The notes: generated by a model from the letters alone, not told the origin. DNA of 64,000 bases from Enterocloster lavalensis (GCF_902364025.1 NZ_CABJCG010000003.1:1-64000), one strand, 5' to 3'. Shown: positions 32,370 to 41,725, counted from the first letter of the stretch. Made by a program: numbers and translations.

Positions 32370-33872
32370 TTATAACGGCTGATTGAGCAGCCTGCGCCAG
32401 CCATATTTTAAGTTCCACGCCCCCAACAGCAGAATGAGTAAAATCTGAATGTCAAATGCGATCCGGAATGTGATCCCCGGGTACAGGCCCGCTGTGCCCA
32501 GCCTGACCGTGCTGGACAGGCCGAAGGGACAATACGCCGCAAAACCAGACGGCAAAATGCACAGGAAATTCCCCCCGAGTATTGCCAGAAAGCCGGCTGT
32601 GATCTGCTTCGTGCAGAGATAGATCGTAAACATTACCAAATATTGGAACAGCACGTCGCAGAATTTCAGGCCCACGGAGCCGGCCAGGCATTTCCAGGCA
32701 TGAACCGTCAGCTCATATCCCAGCAGCTTCATTCCGAGCAATCCGCCAAGAAACCAGATAACACAGTACAGGAAAAGAAACAGAAAACCCGCTTTCCACA
32801 GCGCGGTCAGCATATTCCGCCTCCCTGCCGCCCGGATTGTGACGAACAGCGGCTGGCCCCTCACAGTCTCCTCCATAAACGCCGCCAGCAAATAGACCGG
32901 AGCGCCGTTTACAATCAGCATCTCGAGGAATGACAGAATATGCAGATAGCCGGTTCCATGCCCGGAAAACAGAAGAAGAACCCAGTCCTCCGCCGTGCGT
33001 TCATCGGGATACGCAAGCCCCTTATAGCCTGCGATCAGGGCGGCCACGGCGCACAGAACCGCCAGATTCCTGATTGAGAATAGTTTTCTCATATAATACG
33101 GAACCAATCCACGGCCAAAGGCGGGCAGGGATAATGGCCCAAACCGCCGCCGATCGCGGGCTGTCCACAATATGATCATTGCCAGCAGACCGGCCGTCGC
33201 CACCGTGACCGCCAGACGGCCCAGTCCCAGGCTGTGGTGCAGGATCAGCAGATGATTCAGCCCCGTGACAGGAATCCCCTGCAATCCCGGTATTTTGATC
33301 CACACAGCGGCGAGCGCGTACAGACCCATCAGAATCCGCACCGCCCCTCTGCTGCCGGCAACGCGGTCGAGCCACATGCAGAGACCAGCCAAGAACCAGG
33401 TTCCCGCCAGCTGGTACATCGTGTAAGCCGCAAATGCAGAGACCGGGTTTTTAAAATACAGCTCCAGAACCGAAAACAGCTCCGAAACAGCCGTCCCTTC
33501 CGAGAGCGCCCAGCGATTGCCGCCTGCGAGCCCGGCTCCAGCCAGGAGCGCCACCCCAGTCTGAACCCCGAGAACCGCAGCCGCAGCCGCTCCGGCCGCA
33601 AGCCATTTCCTGCAAAAATAGGAGTAGTAGCTGGGGAAGCGCACGATGGCGATTTCACTGTCATCTTCCATCCAGGAATAATAGGTAAGTAGCGCCATCG
33701 GAATGACAAAATAGATCAGGTAGTAGTGGTCTGAGACTACCGATAAAAGGTACTGCTCAAATGTCAGTCTGGTATGGAGCCGGCAGCTGAGTGAAAAAAT
33801 CAAACAACCCGCGAGAAAAACCGGCAGCTTTTGGCGCAGGGTAAGCCGTACATGGCTTCTCACCAGCATCAT
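32370..33872 (-). CDS. Large ABC-2-like membrane subunit
   Basis: A 500-residue polytopic membrane protein with about 12 hydrophobic stretches and no soluble domain. I do not recognise a specific family. It appears to be two six-helix halves, the second starting near the basic segment RDRRRFGPLSLPAFGRGL. I start at the ATG at 33872 after GGGGAG; a TTG three bases upstream is in frame. It lies between another membrane subunit and the ATPase, so it is probably half of the ABC exporter channel. Confidence 0.75.
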   Translation of the reverse strand: MMLVRSHVRLTLRQKLPVFLAGCLIFSLSCRLHTRLTFEQYLLSVVSDHYYLIYFVIPMALLTYYSWMEDDSEIAIVRFPSYYSYFCRKWLAAGAAAAAVLGVQTGVALLAGAGLAGGNRWALSEGTAVSELFSVLELYFKNPVSAFAAYTMYQLAGTWFLAGLCMWLDRVAGSRGAVRILMGLYALAAVWIKIPGLQGIPVTGLNHLLILHHSLGLGRLAVTVATAGLLAMIILWTARDRRRFGPLSLPAFGRGLVPYYMRKLFSIRNLAVLCAVAALIAGYKGLAYPDERTAEDWVLLLFSGHGTGYLHILSFLEMLIVNGAPVYLLAAFMEETVRGQPLFVTIRAAGRRNMLTALWKAGFLFLFLYCVIWFLGGLLGMKLLGYELTVHAWKCLAGSVGLKFCDVLFQYLVMFTIYLCTKQITAGFLAILGGNFLCILPSGFAAYCPFGLSSTVRLGTAGLYPGITFRIAFDIQILLILLLGAWNLKYGWRRLLNQPL

Positions 33873-33887
33873 CAAGGCAATCTCCCC

Positions 33888-34646
33888 CTATCCTTCCGCC
33901 ACAGATACCTTTTTGATTCTCTTCAAATAAAAGGCTGAGGCCAAAATCACGATCACCATCAGCACAGGCCCCACAATCACCGAACCGGCCGTGACGGCAT
34001 CGTCCGCTATACTCGTCGGTTCAAACGAAACCACAAGCCGGTACTTCGGCAGCTCCAGGATGGACAGGATGAAATTCTCCAGGATCAGGTAGATGAACGG
34101 GCCCGTCAGGATCACGAAGATATTTTTGACATACATGGACAAGACGAACCCAAAGGTCATGACCAGCACCCCGATGATCCCCTTCCACAGCGACAGGAGA
34201 AATGCATAACGCAGCGGCGCCTGCGTGTAGGTCTCCATCAGAACATGGCTAAAGGATTCGTTTTCATAAAGAACCGGCCGATTCACGTATAATGCGGCGA
34301 TGGCCGACAGCATGAGGGGGATAAACAGGATCGAAAATGCGCACAGCGCGTGAACCGTCCACTTTGCGGTCAGATACCGTTTCTGCCTGACCCGCGGCAG
34401 GACATACAGCAAAAAGTGGTTTTTCCGCTCATAATAGAGATTCCAGCACACCGGTATGACAACAAACAGGGGAAACAGCAGGGCGAAAAACGCCGTTCCG
34501 ATCTCCCAGGAATCCAGCCGGAACCACAGCCGGTAGCTCCGGTCCAGCGTACAGGTCAAAATACATGCCGCCGCGGTCAGAAGCAGGGTTGTCAGCAATA
34601 CGGGCAGCCGGACCTTTTTCCATTCCGTTTTCATTAAATCGAACAT
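33888..34646 (-). CDS. ABC-2-like membrane subunit
   Basis: A 252-residue membrane protein with about six hydrophobic segments; the start FDLMKTEWKKVRLPVLLTTLLL is typical of ABC-2 permeases that open with a short amphipathic stretch before the first helix. I place the start at the ATG at 34646, nine bases after AAGGGA; ATGs at 34655 and 34634 are alternatives. First gene of the exporter unit, with its own promoter and an unusual inverted repeat upstream. Confidence 0.78.
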   Translation of the reverse strand: MFDLMKTEWKKVRLPVLLTTLLLTAAACILTCTLDRSYRLWFRLDSWEIGTAFFALLFPLFVVIPVCWNLYYERKNHFLLYVLPRVRQKRYLTAKWTVHALCAFSILFIPLMLSAIAALYVNRPVLYENESFSHVLMETYTQAPLRYAFLLSLWKGIIGVLVMTFGFVLSMYVKNIFVILTGPFIYLILENFILSILELPKYRLVVSFEPTSIADDAVTAGSVIVGPVLMVIVILASAFYLKRIKKVSVAEG

Positions 34647-34677
34647 TACAATCATTCCCTTCCACTTGTTTTTTTCC

Positions 34678-34706
34678 AGTATATCAGCGCGCTCCCATCC
34701 GATCAA
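34678..34706 (-). promoter_or_regulatory. sigma70 promoter of the ABC trio
   Basis: On the minus strand TTGATC (34706-34701), 17-bp spacer, TATACT (34683-34678), about 30 bp before the first permease gene. A long inverted repeat begins 19 bp upstream of the -35. Confidence 0.6.
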
Positions 34707-34724
34707 TAAGCCGGGAATCAGTGA

Positions 34725-34766
34725 GGGGTTTAAGGGAACAAAATGATTTTCATTCCCTTAAACCCC
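34725..34766. repeat. Perfect 14-bp inverted repeat between the two-component system and the ABC trio
   Basis: GGGGTTTAAGGGAA (34725-34738), a 14-nt loop, TTCCCTTAAACCCC (34753-34766). It is neither followed by a T tract on the minus strand nor inside a gene. It is 12 bp past the histidine-kinase stop and upstream of the ABC promoter, so it is either a terminator-like mRNA end or the binding site of the LytTR regulator. Confidence 0.85.
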
Positions 34767-34777
34767 ATGTTCATACC

Positions 34778-36100
34778 TTATGGAAGAAGAATTCCAAATA
34801 CCACGTAGTTCCTCCCGCCGACGGTTTCATTGCGGGTCAGAATCTTTCCATGACAGCGTTCCGCCAGTTTTAACACATTGTAGAGCCCAAAACCGTGGGA
34901 GGACCGGTCCTGTTTCGTGGTGACGCCTTTGCTGAATAATTTCATAAATTCAGTATTGGACAGAGGCGGGGCCGGATTCCACACGGTAAACTCCAGGCCG
35001 CTGTCCTTCCGGCAGGTTTTCAGATAAACGGTATCCCCGGCCGTGGAAGCTTCCAGCGCATTGTCGAACAGGATTCCGATCACCTCAATCCATTCCGTCT
35101 CCGGCACGGCGCTTTTCTTAAACAGGCCGTGAAACTCCAGTTCGATGTTGATCTGCGCCAGTTCCGCCTGCTTGATCTTGCCATACAGCATTCCGGCAAT
35201 TATTTTGCTGTCACAGGCCAGCAGATCGCGGTCCCTGGAAGAGAGAGAAATGCCGTCCGCCAGCGCCGCCACGCTCTCTTTCGCCTCTTCCAGCGTTGCG
35301 GCGGAACTCACGGCGGATTCTATAGCCATGATCCGGTTGTTAAATTCGTGCTGCCGCGCCCTGACCTGGGAGATCAGCTCCTCCACGATCGGCACGTACT
35401 GTTCGATCATCCGTATGCGCCTCTGTTCCTGGATTCTCCGCTGATTGTAATGCAGCAGCAGGCCGTCGCACAGAAGGCATAAAAACAGGATTCCACCGAT
35501 GATTTTTAAATGTTCCATAAAACGGCTGATATCAAAGGAAAAAACGGAGAGGGCCGCGATCAGGACAATTCCGATATTGACGGATACAAGCCTTGCGGTA
35601 AATCCCCCTTCTTTGATCGTATCTCTGACCCGTCCAAAGGAGGAGGCGCGGGACAGAAGGTACACACACAGAAGCGACAACAGCCTGCTGCCGGCCAGAA
35701 TCCCATTTCCCCCGATTCCACAGAAAGAGAGCAGGGCCACGCTGATGGTCCGAACCAACAGATACAGCGAAAAAACCGCCATTGTGCCGCAGAACGCCCA
35801 CCCGTTGTCCTGCAAGTTATAATAGACGCTGTTTACCAGTAAAATCAGGAGAATCAGGATCAGCAGCATTGCCACATTGTTGGAGGGTGCAACCTCATAC
35901 CCTTCCTTGGCAAACAGAGGGCCCGAGGGGCTTCCAACTGTCATCCCCGCCCTCGCCGCCATAAAAAACAGCGTAATGACAGGGAACAGCAGGAAATCCT
36001 TTCTCCCCCAGTGCTCCCGCTCTTTAAAGACGGTCTGGCAGCACAATAAAATCAGACCCGCGTCCATCAGGATTTGCAGCAGATTAAACATGGTATCCAT
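34778..36100 (-). CDS. Sensor histidine kinase, GHKL type (AgrC-like)
   Basis: A 440-residue kinase: about six membrane helices in residues 1-205, a coiled-coil with RIQEQRRIRMIEQYV, a phospho-acceptor segment QVRARQHEFNNRIMAIESA (histidine in RQHEFNN), and a GHKL ATPase with LFDNALEAS and SHGFGLYNV. I place the start at the ATG at 36100, preceded by GGTGA; the ATG at 36112 overlaps the regulator stop and is an alternative. Forms a pair with the LytTR regulator and probably controls the ABC trio downstream. Confidence 0.87.
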   Translation of the reverse strand: MDTMFNLLQILMDAGLILLCCQTVFKEREHWGRKDFLLFPVITLFFMAARAGMTVGSPSGPLFAKEGYEVAPSNNVAMLLILILLILLVNSVYYNLQDNGWAFCGTMAVFSLYLLVRTISVALLSFCGIGGNGILAGSRLLSLLCVYLLSRASSFGRVRDTIKEGGFTARLVSVNIGIVLIAALSVFSFDISRFMEHLKIIGGILFLCLLCDGLLLHYNQRRIQEQRRIRMIEQYVPIVEELISQVRARQHEFNNRIMAIESAVSSAATLEEAKESVAALADGISLSSRDRDLLACDSKIIAGMLYGKIKQAELAQINIELEFHGLFKKSAVPETEWIEVIGILFDNALEASTAGDTVYLKTCRKDSGLEFTVWNPAPPLSNTEFMKLFSKGVTTKQDRSSHGFGLYNVLKLAERCHGKILTRNETVGGRNYVVFGILLP

Positions 36101-36105
36101 AAGAT

Positions 36106-36816
36106 TCACCATAAAGCAGACTGGTACTTTGCCCCCACAGGAATAGTCTCGCTGTGGTTCCTGAGCACGATCTGCCGGTCTGTTTTGTTGATCTTCCCAA
36201 TATAGTTTTGGTTGACGAGATAGCTTTTGTGGCATTGGATGAAGGACGGATCATCCAGCATTTCCAGCAGCCGCGCCAGGGAATACCCCGAAATTGTATC
36301 CTGCTTTTGGCCAAGCACCGGGCTGTCGGTGTGAATGACTATCTTTTTTCCAAAAGCTTCCAGATATACAATGCTGGACACGTCATACTCCAAAATAAAC
36401 TGCTTTTGCTCAAGACAGAGCTTCTTCCCTGCCGGGCGAAGCTGCCTGGACAGGCCGATGGCGCTCATGAACGCCTCCCGGAATTCCGTTTCTGTAAACG
36501 GCTTGATCAGAAATGCATAGCACTGCACATCGCGGTACGCCGTCAGCTCCTCCCCGGCCAGCGCCGTTTCAAACAGAATGGGGGTATACCGGTAGGCTTC
36601 CAGCGCCCGAAGCTGTCTCGCCAGATTCGTCCCCTTGTAATCGGCCAGCTGTATATCTAAAATAAACAGGGAAATGGTCTCCCGGCAGGCGTAGGAATAG
36701 GCTTCCCCCGCCATCGGAAAGACGATCACCTCGTATCCGGGGTCCATTTTTTGAATGAATGTTCTGATTCGTTCTGAGGCGGCGGGGTTGTCCTCAACCA
36801 GCAGAATTTTTTCCAT
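36106..36816 (-). CDS. LytTR-family response regulator
   Basis: A 236-residue regulator: receiver domain at about 1-125 (KILLVEDNPAASERI; phospho-acceptor in LFILDIQLADYKG; lysine in LIKPFTE) and LytTR domain at about 135-236 (FIQCHKSYLVNQNYI). The ATG follows GGAGCACATCCT. Encoded directly before its kinase. The adjacent ABC trio is the most likely target. Confidence 0.92.
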   Translation of the reverse strand: MEKILLVEDNPAASERIRTFIQKMDPGYEVIVFPMAGEAYSYACRETISLFILDIQLADYKGTNLARQLRALEAYRYTPILFETALAGEELTAYRDVQCYAFLIKPFTETEFREAFMSAIGLSRQLRPAGKKLCLEQKQFILEYDVSSIVYLEAFGKKIVIHTDSPVLGQKQDTISGYSLARLLEMLDDPSFIQCHKSYLVNQNYIGKINKTDRQIVLRNHSETIPVGAKYQSALW

Positions 36817-36863
36817 AGGATGTGCTCCGTTCTTCTTGATTTTGTTTCAGGTTCACCCCTAAC

Positions 36864-36892
36864 AGTATACAACAAAAGGGGGACCAGCGCAA
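36864..36892 (-). promoter_or_regulatory. sigma70 promoter of the AgrC/LytTR unit
   Basis: On the minus strand TTGCGC (36892-36887), 17-bp spacer, TATACT (36869-36864), about 47 bp upstream of the regulator start codon. Confidence 0.55.
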
Positions 36893-36907
36893 ATCCGGGC
36901 GCACTGC

Positions 36908-36942
36908 AAAAAAGCGCCGGATGCATTCCTGCATCCAACGCT
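36908..36942 (-). terminator. Intrinsic terminator of the Ugp-like operon
   Basis: On the minus strand AAGCGTTGGATGC, a short loop, GCATCCGGCGCTTTTTT. It begins directly after the TauE-family stop codon and ends the operon that starts with the binding protein at 41605. Confidence 0.85.
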
Positions 36943-37668
36943 TCATCCCGCCAACAGCACCCCCGCCCCCGAGGCCACAATCATCCACCCGGTCACGCGC
37001 CTGGCGGTCCTCTGGTTGATCCGGCCTGAGAGCAGCAGCCCCGCCGCCAGCCCGGCCAGCATAAAGCCGTAGAGGTACAGGCTCTGCCGGATCAGGGAGA
37101 AGGGCAGAATGCCCGCCGTCCCGTACATCCATATGCGGAAGGTATTTTCCACCAGAAACACCATGCACAGGTTGCCCTTGACCGCCTCCGGCTCCTCTGC
37201 CCGCCCCATCAGGTAGGCGGCCAGAAACGCGCCGATGCCGAACATCCCGCACACCATGCCGGAGAGAATCCCCATGAAACCGAACCCTCCCCCGCTCCGC
37301 GCCCGGCCGCCCCGGGATTTCCACTCCAGGGCCATGGAAAGTCCCAGGTAAATCACCACCGCGGCGAACACCTTTTTTAACATCCCGGCGTCCGTGTAGC
37401 GCAGGACGAACACCCCCGGGATACTGCCCAGAAGCACCATGCCGGAGAGCGGAAGCCACACCCGCGGGTTTAACCTCCGCCTCTCCCGCCAGGCGATCAG
37501 CAGGTTGGAGGGATATCCCACCACCAGCTCCACCGGGCTGATATTCCGGTTGTCCAGAAACAGTCCCACGATGGAGCTGAACACCAGGGTATTGCCGAAC
37601 CCAGTGATCCCCTTGACCACGTAGGCCAGAAAGATCGCTCCGCCCATTAAAAGCCCCGTCTCCGTCAC
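36943..37668 (-). CDS. TauE/SafE-family membrane transporter
   Basis: A 241-residue protein with about eight hydrophobic segments in two repeats: GFGNTLVFSSIVGLF near residue 23 and GMFGIGAFLAAYLMG near 137 are the paired TauE motifs. Start is a GTG at 37668 overlapping the preceding stop by 4 bp (GTGA), with GGAGGGGG upstream. TauE proteins are linked to export of sulfite or sulfonate-derived anions, but functions vary. Its place behind a glycerophosphodiesterase is unusual; it may handle a small anion released by the pathway or be unrelated cargo of the operon. Confidence 0.83.
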   Translation of the reverse strand: MTETGLLMGGAIFLAYVVKGITGFGNTLVFSSIVGLFLDNRNISPVELVVGYPSNLLIAWRERRRLNPRVWLPLSGMVLLGSIPGVFVLRYTDAGMLKKVFAAVVIYLGLSMALEWKSRGGRARSGGGFGFMGILSGMVCGMFGIGAFLAAYLMGRAEEPEAVKGNLCMVFLVENTFRIWMYGTAGILPFSLIRQSLYLYGFMLAGLAAGLLLSGRINQRTARRVTGWMIVASGAGVLLAG

Positions 37669-38513
37669 AGGGAATCCCCCTCCTTCAGATAGCGCCAGAG
37701 CTCATAGGGCCAGTCGGTCTGTATGATGTCCACCCCCTGGCGGATCAGCCTTCCCCAGCCCGCTTCTCCCCCGAAACGCAGGGATTTTAAGTCGTCGTAG
37801 CCCGCGCCGTATACCAGGTTTTTGCTCAGGCTCAGGGAATTGCACCAGGTCTTGATCCCCCGCTCCCGCAGCCACAGAATCGTCTCCTCCTGAAACACCG
37901 CGTCCGTCTCCCGCTCCGGCAGAATCTCCAGCGCGGGCACCCGGGTCTTTTCCGCCAATTCCGCCACCCGGCCCAGATAGCCGGTATCCCCCAGCATGGG
38001 GATAAACAGGCAGTTCTCATGGCGGGCGGCCCACTGCCAGGCGGCCTCGTCCTCAATATAGAACTTAAACACGGCCTGGCCCGTCATTTTCTCCCGCTCC
38101 AGCAGCTTAAGCACCTCGTCCCAGCAGTCCCAGCACTTGTCCAACACCAGGATGGTGCGGTCCCGCAGCCCGTCTAAAATCTCGTCAAATGTCTCAATGG
38201 ACTGGACGCAGGGTTCCCCCAGGTAATTGTAAAGCTCCATATTCTTAAGCTCTTCCAGGGTGTAATCCCCGATGCGGCCGGGATTGTGGAACAGCCGGAT
38301 CATGGTGTCGTCGTGGTGCCCCACGATCCTGCCGTCCTTTGTCCGCGCCAGGTCCATTTCCACCATGTCCGCGCCCTGGCCCACCGCGGTCCGAAAGGCC
38401 AGCGCCGTGTTCTCCATCACGCTGGAGGAGAATTTCCCCCGGTGGCAGGCGATCTGCACCTGTCTGCACAGGGGATCGCACAGAATTTCCATATTTTTCT
38501 TCCAGTCTCTCAT
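37665..38513 (-). CDS. Glycerophosphodiester phosphodiesterase (UgpQ-like)
   Basis: A 282-residue GDPD-family barrel without signal peptide. Catalytic and metal residues are visible in ACHRG, MENTALAF, EMDLARTKDG and GHHDD; the C-terminal IIQTDWP is the typical end of the barrel. It cleaves glycerophosphodiesters to glycerol-3-phosphate and an alcohol. It follows the ABC permease genes by 42 bp, as ugpQ follows ugp genes in enterobacteria, so the transporter probably imports glycerophosphodiesters. The ATG at 38492 is an alternative start. Confidence 0.88.
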   Translation of the reverse strand: MRDWKKNMEILCDPLCRQVQIACHRGKFSSSVMENTALAFRTAVGQGADMVEMDLARTKDGRIVGHHDDTMIRLFHNPGRIGDYTLEELKNMELYNYLGEPCVQSIETFDEILDGLRDRTILVLDKCWDCWDEVLKLLEREKMTGQAVFKFYIEDEAAWQWAARHENCLFIPMLGDTGYLGRVAELAEKTRVPALEILPERETDAVFQEETILWLRERGIKTWCNSLSLSKNLVYGAGYDDLKSLRFGGEAGWGRLIRQGVDIIQTDWPYELWRYLKEGDSL

Positions 38514-38555
38514 CTCACGTTTTGTCCTCTCTCATATTCCACTCTGTTTTAATCC

Positions 38556-39377
38556 CTATTTCACCGCGCTGTCCATTGCCCCCTGGACAAAATACTTCTG
38601 CAGGGCGATGTACATGAGCACGGGCGGCAGCACTACGATAAACGCGGCCGCGGCCGCAGCGCCCATATCGGTCTTGGAGTCCGTGAAAAAGGTGGTGATG
38701 GCCAGGGTGATGGTCCGAAACTGGGGCTTTTGCAGGAAATACAGCTGGAACTGGTAGTCGTTCCAGATGCCCACGCTGGTCCAGATGATCACGCTGGCGG
38801 TGGTGGCCTTTAGGGACGGCAGGATAATGCGGAAAAATACCTGCATGCGGCTGCACCCGTCGATCATGGCCGCCTCGTCCAGCTCCCTGGGGATGGTGCC
38901 GATAAAGTTGCTGTACATGTAGATCGCCATGGGCAGGTTGAAGGTGGCCGAGACCAGGATCACGCCCCAGTACCGGTTGATTCCGCCCATTGCCACCATC
39001 TCCTTGTACAGCGGCACCAGCACGCTGAGCTGTGGCACCATCATGATACCCACGATCACGGCCAGGATCAGGCGGTTTCTCCGGGTGGTTTTCCGGGACA
39101 GGGGGTAGGCGGCCATGGCCCCCACCACCACGATGATCACGACGGCGCAGAGCACGATAAAGAAGGTGTTTCCCAGGGCGCGCAGCAGCTTGCCCGTCTC
39201 CATCGCGTTAAAATAGTTCTGGATGTAGAGCTTCACCGGGGGCAGCCACCGGGAAGTCCTCTCCGACGCGCTCTTGAGCGACATGTTGATCATGATGTAA
39301 AAGGGCGCGATGTGCAGCGCGATGATCAGAAGCGCCGCAAGGGTTTTCAGACCGGATATAAGTTTCTTCTTGTTCAA
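38556..39377 (-). CDS. Carbohydrate ABC transporter permease, MalG/UgpE family
   Basis: A 273-residue permease with six helices, EAA loop DEAAMIDGCSRMQVFFRIILP and C-terminus KYFVQGAMDSAVK. The start codon is TTG, overlapping the stop of the MalF-type gene by 4 bp (TTGA), with GGTGGCGGGG upstream; this enforces coupling. Partner of the permease at 39374-40249. Confidence 0.92.
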   Translation of the reverse strand: MNKKKLISGLKTLAALLIIALHIAPFYIMINMSLKSASERTSRWLPPVKLYIQNYFNAMETGKLLRALGNTFFIVLCAVVIIVVVGAMAAYPLSRKTTRRNRLILAVIVGIMMVPQLSVLVPLYKEMVAMGGINRYWGVILVSATFNLPMAIYMYSNFIGTIPRELDEAAMIDGCSRMQVFFRIILPSLKATTASVIIWTSVGIWNDYQFQLYFLQKPQFRTITLAITTFFTDSKTDMGAAAAAAFIVVLPPVLMYIALQKYFVQGAMDSAVK

Positions 39378-40249
39378 CTGAGCCCCGCCACCTTTCTCTC
39401 AAAGAAATTCCGCACAAACGTGCTGATCACCATAATAAACAGGAACATAAACATTCCGACCGCGGCCGAGTATCCGGCGTTCTGGTTCTGGAAATACAGG
39501 TAATTGATCAGGGTGGACAGGGAGTGGGAGGAATAGCCCGGCCCGCCGCTCGTGGTGGACAGGATGATTCCGAACAGCTTCAGTCCCCCGATCAGGTTTA
39601 AAATCACGCTGGTGGTGATGGCGGGCAGCAGCAGGGGCAGGGTGATGTGCCTCAGCCTCTGCCCGTAGCCAGCCCCGTCGATGGCCGCGGCCTCGTCGTA
39701 GGACTCCGGGATACCCTGGAGTCCTGCGATCATCACGATCATGGTTTTACCCACGAATTGCAGGGAGTTGATGAGGACGATGATCCAGACAGCCCGCTTG
39801 CCGTCCGCCATCCAGTCCACCGGCGCGCCGCCGAAAAGCTTCACCACGTCGTTGATTGCGCCGTTGTTGTACTGGACCAGAAAGTAAGAGATATAGCCCA
39901 TAATCAGCGACGCGATCATGGCGGGCAGGTAGATCACGACCCGGGCCAGGGTCTGCCCGTGGAATTTCTTTTGCAGCAGCAGGGCGTAGGAAATTCCGAT
40001 CACCGTCTGAAGGGTCGTGCTGCCTATGCCGTAGATCAGTGTGTTTTTTAACGCGGTGTAAAACATCTTGTCGTGAAACATTTTTTTGTAGTTTGCCAGC
40101 CCCACGTACTTGAACCTTGGCGAATACCCGTTCCAGTTGGTAAAGGAAATCTGGATGCCGGAGATCAGCGGGTAGAGCACAAAGGCGGCCAGCAGCACCA
40201 GCGCCGGTAAATAGAGCAGATCAATGGGAATATCCTTCCGCTTCCTCAT
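39374..40249 (-). CDS. Carbohydrate ABC transporter permease, MalF/UgpA family
   Basis: A 291-residue permease with six membrane helices (first PALVLLAAFVLYPLISGI) and EAA loop DEAAAIDGAGYGQRLRHITLP. ATG after GGAGGTG, 15 bp behind the binding-protein gene. No ATPase is encoded in the operon. Confidence 0.93.
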   Translation of the reverse strand: MRKRKDIPIDLLYLPALVLLAAFVLYPLISGIQISFTNWNGYSPRFKYVGLANYKKMFHDKMFYTALKNTLIYGIGSTTLQTVIGISYALLLQKKFHGQTLARVVIYLPAMIASLIMGYISYFLVQYNNGAINDVVKLFGGAPVDWMADGKRAVWIIVLINSLQFVGKTMIVMIAGLQGIPESYDEAAAIDGAGYGQRLRHITLPLLLPAITTSVILNLIGGLKLFGIILSTTSGGPGYSSHSLSTLINYLYFQNQNAGYSAAVGMFMFLFIMVISTFVRNFFERKVAGLS

Positions 40250-40264
40250 CCCTACACCTCCGTC

Positions 40265-41605
40265 TTAATTCTGTTCGCGCAGCGTCTCGTAATCCGCCTG
40301 CATGGTCTGGACGCTCTCCTCCACGGTCATTTCCTCGCCGATCAGGGCGGAGCCGATGGTTTTCATGGTGCTCCACATTCCGTTGGGCAGGTATACGCGG
40401 TCAAAGAAGGGATAAATGGCCGTGTCCGCGTATGTTGCGTAATCCTCCGCCACAGAGCCCAGGTCCGGGGATACGTTCTGGATGGCCGGGCGCTTGCCGC
40501 TGGCCTCGCAGACGATCTTCACATTCTCCGGCTTTGCCAGGTAGTCAAGCAGCGCCAGGCAGAGGGCCTCGTTCTCAGTGTCCTTCCAGATTCCGTAAGC
40601 CTCGCGCTCGCCGCCGCAGAAGGCGGGCTCATAGCTGTCGTTTAACGCCGGGATGGGGGCCATTCCGTACTGGGCGTCAGGGTTGATCTCCTGGGCCTGG
40701 CCGATCAGGTCCGGGCTGGAGCTCATGAGGAACAGGATGTTGTTCTCCGCCATTCTGGGGGCCGCGTCCACCGGGTCGCAGGTCACGCAGTCCACATTTA
40801 AGTAGCCCTTGGCCTTCAAATCCATCAGAAGCTGGGAAACCGGCGTCCAGTTGTTCCAGTCAAAGCTGCCGTCCGCCAGCTGGTCGGTGTAGCCTTTGTC
40901 CTCGCAGGAGGCCAGGAAGGTGGTGGCCGCAATATCCATCAGGTTGGCCGGCTGGCGGCTGTCCTTGCCGGCGATAAACACACCGGTATACCCCTTGTCC
41001 TTGGCCAGCTGGCAGGCCGCCATGAACTCGTCCCAGGTTTTGGGAATTTCGATGCCCAGCTCGGCCAGCAGAGTTTTGTTGTACATCAGGCCGCCCTGGT
41101 CCATGTTTAAAGGCAGCACGAAGATTTGGCCGTCCGCATTTTCAATGTTCCGCTTGAACGCCTCCTCCACGGTTCCAAACCAGGGCTGATCATTGAGGGG
41201 CCGCAGATATTCGCTGTAGCGTGCCACGGACCAGCCGTGGGTGGCGAAAATGTCCGGCAGGTCGTTGGACGCCATTCTGGCCTTCATCAGCTGCTCGTAG
41301 TCGGAGCCCTGGGTGGTGTAGCTGATTTTCACCCCTGGATTCTCTTCCATAAATTTCTCAAATACCCCGTTGACCGCGTTAAAGGTCTGCTCATCCGCGT
41401 TGGTGACAATCTCCAGTTCACCGCTCAGCTCAGCCCCGGCCGCCTGGCTCCCCTGGGTTTCCTGGCCGCTCTGGGCTGCGCTGTCCTGGGTCTGGGGCGC
41501 GGCCGCCTCCTTGGGCTCAGAGCTTCCCTGGCATCCGGCCAGGCTTCCCGCCGCCACCGCGGCCGCCAACAGAGCGCCTGCATATTTTGTGAATTTTTTC
41601 ATCAT
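40265..41605 (-). CDS. Extracellular substrate-binding lipoprotein, family 1 (UgpB-like by context)
   Basis: A 446-residue lipoprotein: lipobox LAGC with cysteine 25, a Gln/Ala/Ser-rich tether to about residue 60, then a family 1 binding fold (ELEIVTNADEQTFNAVNGVF). First gene of the operon. The promoter on the minus strand has a good -10 (TATAAT, 41650-41645) but no recognisable -35, consistent with dependence on the AraC-type regulator encoded divergently at 43514. Confidence 0.9.
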   Translation of the reverse strand: MMKKFTKYAGALLAAAVAAGSLAGCQGSSEPKEAAAPQTQDSAAQSGQETQGSQAAGAELSGELEIVTNADEQTFNAVNGVFEKFMEENPGVKISYTTQGSDYEQLMKARMASNDLPDIFATHGWSVARYSEYLRPLNDQPWFGTVEEAFKRNIENADGQIFVLPLNMDQGGLMYNKTLLAELGIEIPKTWDEFMAACQLAKDKGYTGVFIAGKDSRQPANLMDIAATTFLASCEDKGYTDQLADGSFDWNNWTPVSQLLMDLKAKGYLNVDCVTCDPVDAAPRMAENNILFLMSSSPDLIGQAQEINPDAQYGMAPIPALNDSYEPAFCGGEREAYGIWKDTENEALCLALLDYLAKPENVKIVCEASGKRPAIQNVSPDLGSVAEDYATYADTAIYPFFDRVYLPNGMWSTMKTIGSALIGEEMTVEESVQTMQADYETLREQN

Positions 41606-41725
41606 CGTTCCTTCTTAAATTGTGCTTCCGTTTTTGATATGGTCATTATAGTACAAAAATCCACCGGAACCAGTAGTCTTTTTTTACGATTCCGTTGCCC
41701 ATTTTTCCGTTTTGCCGGCGCTTCA

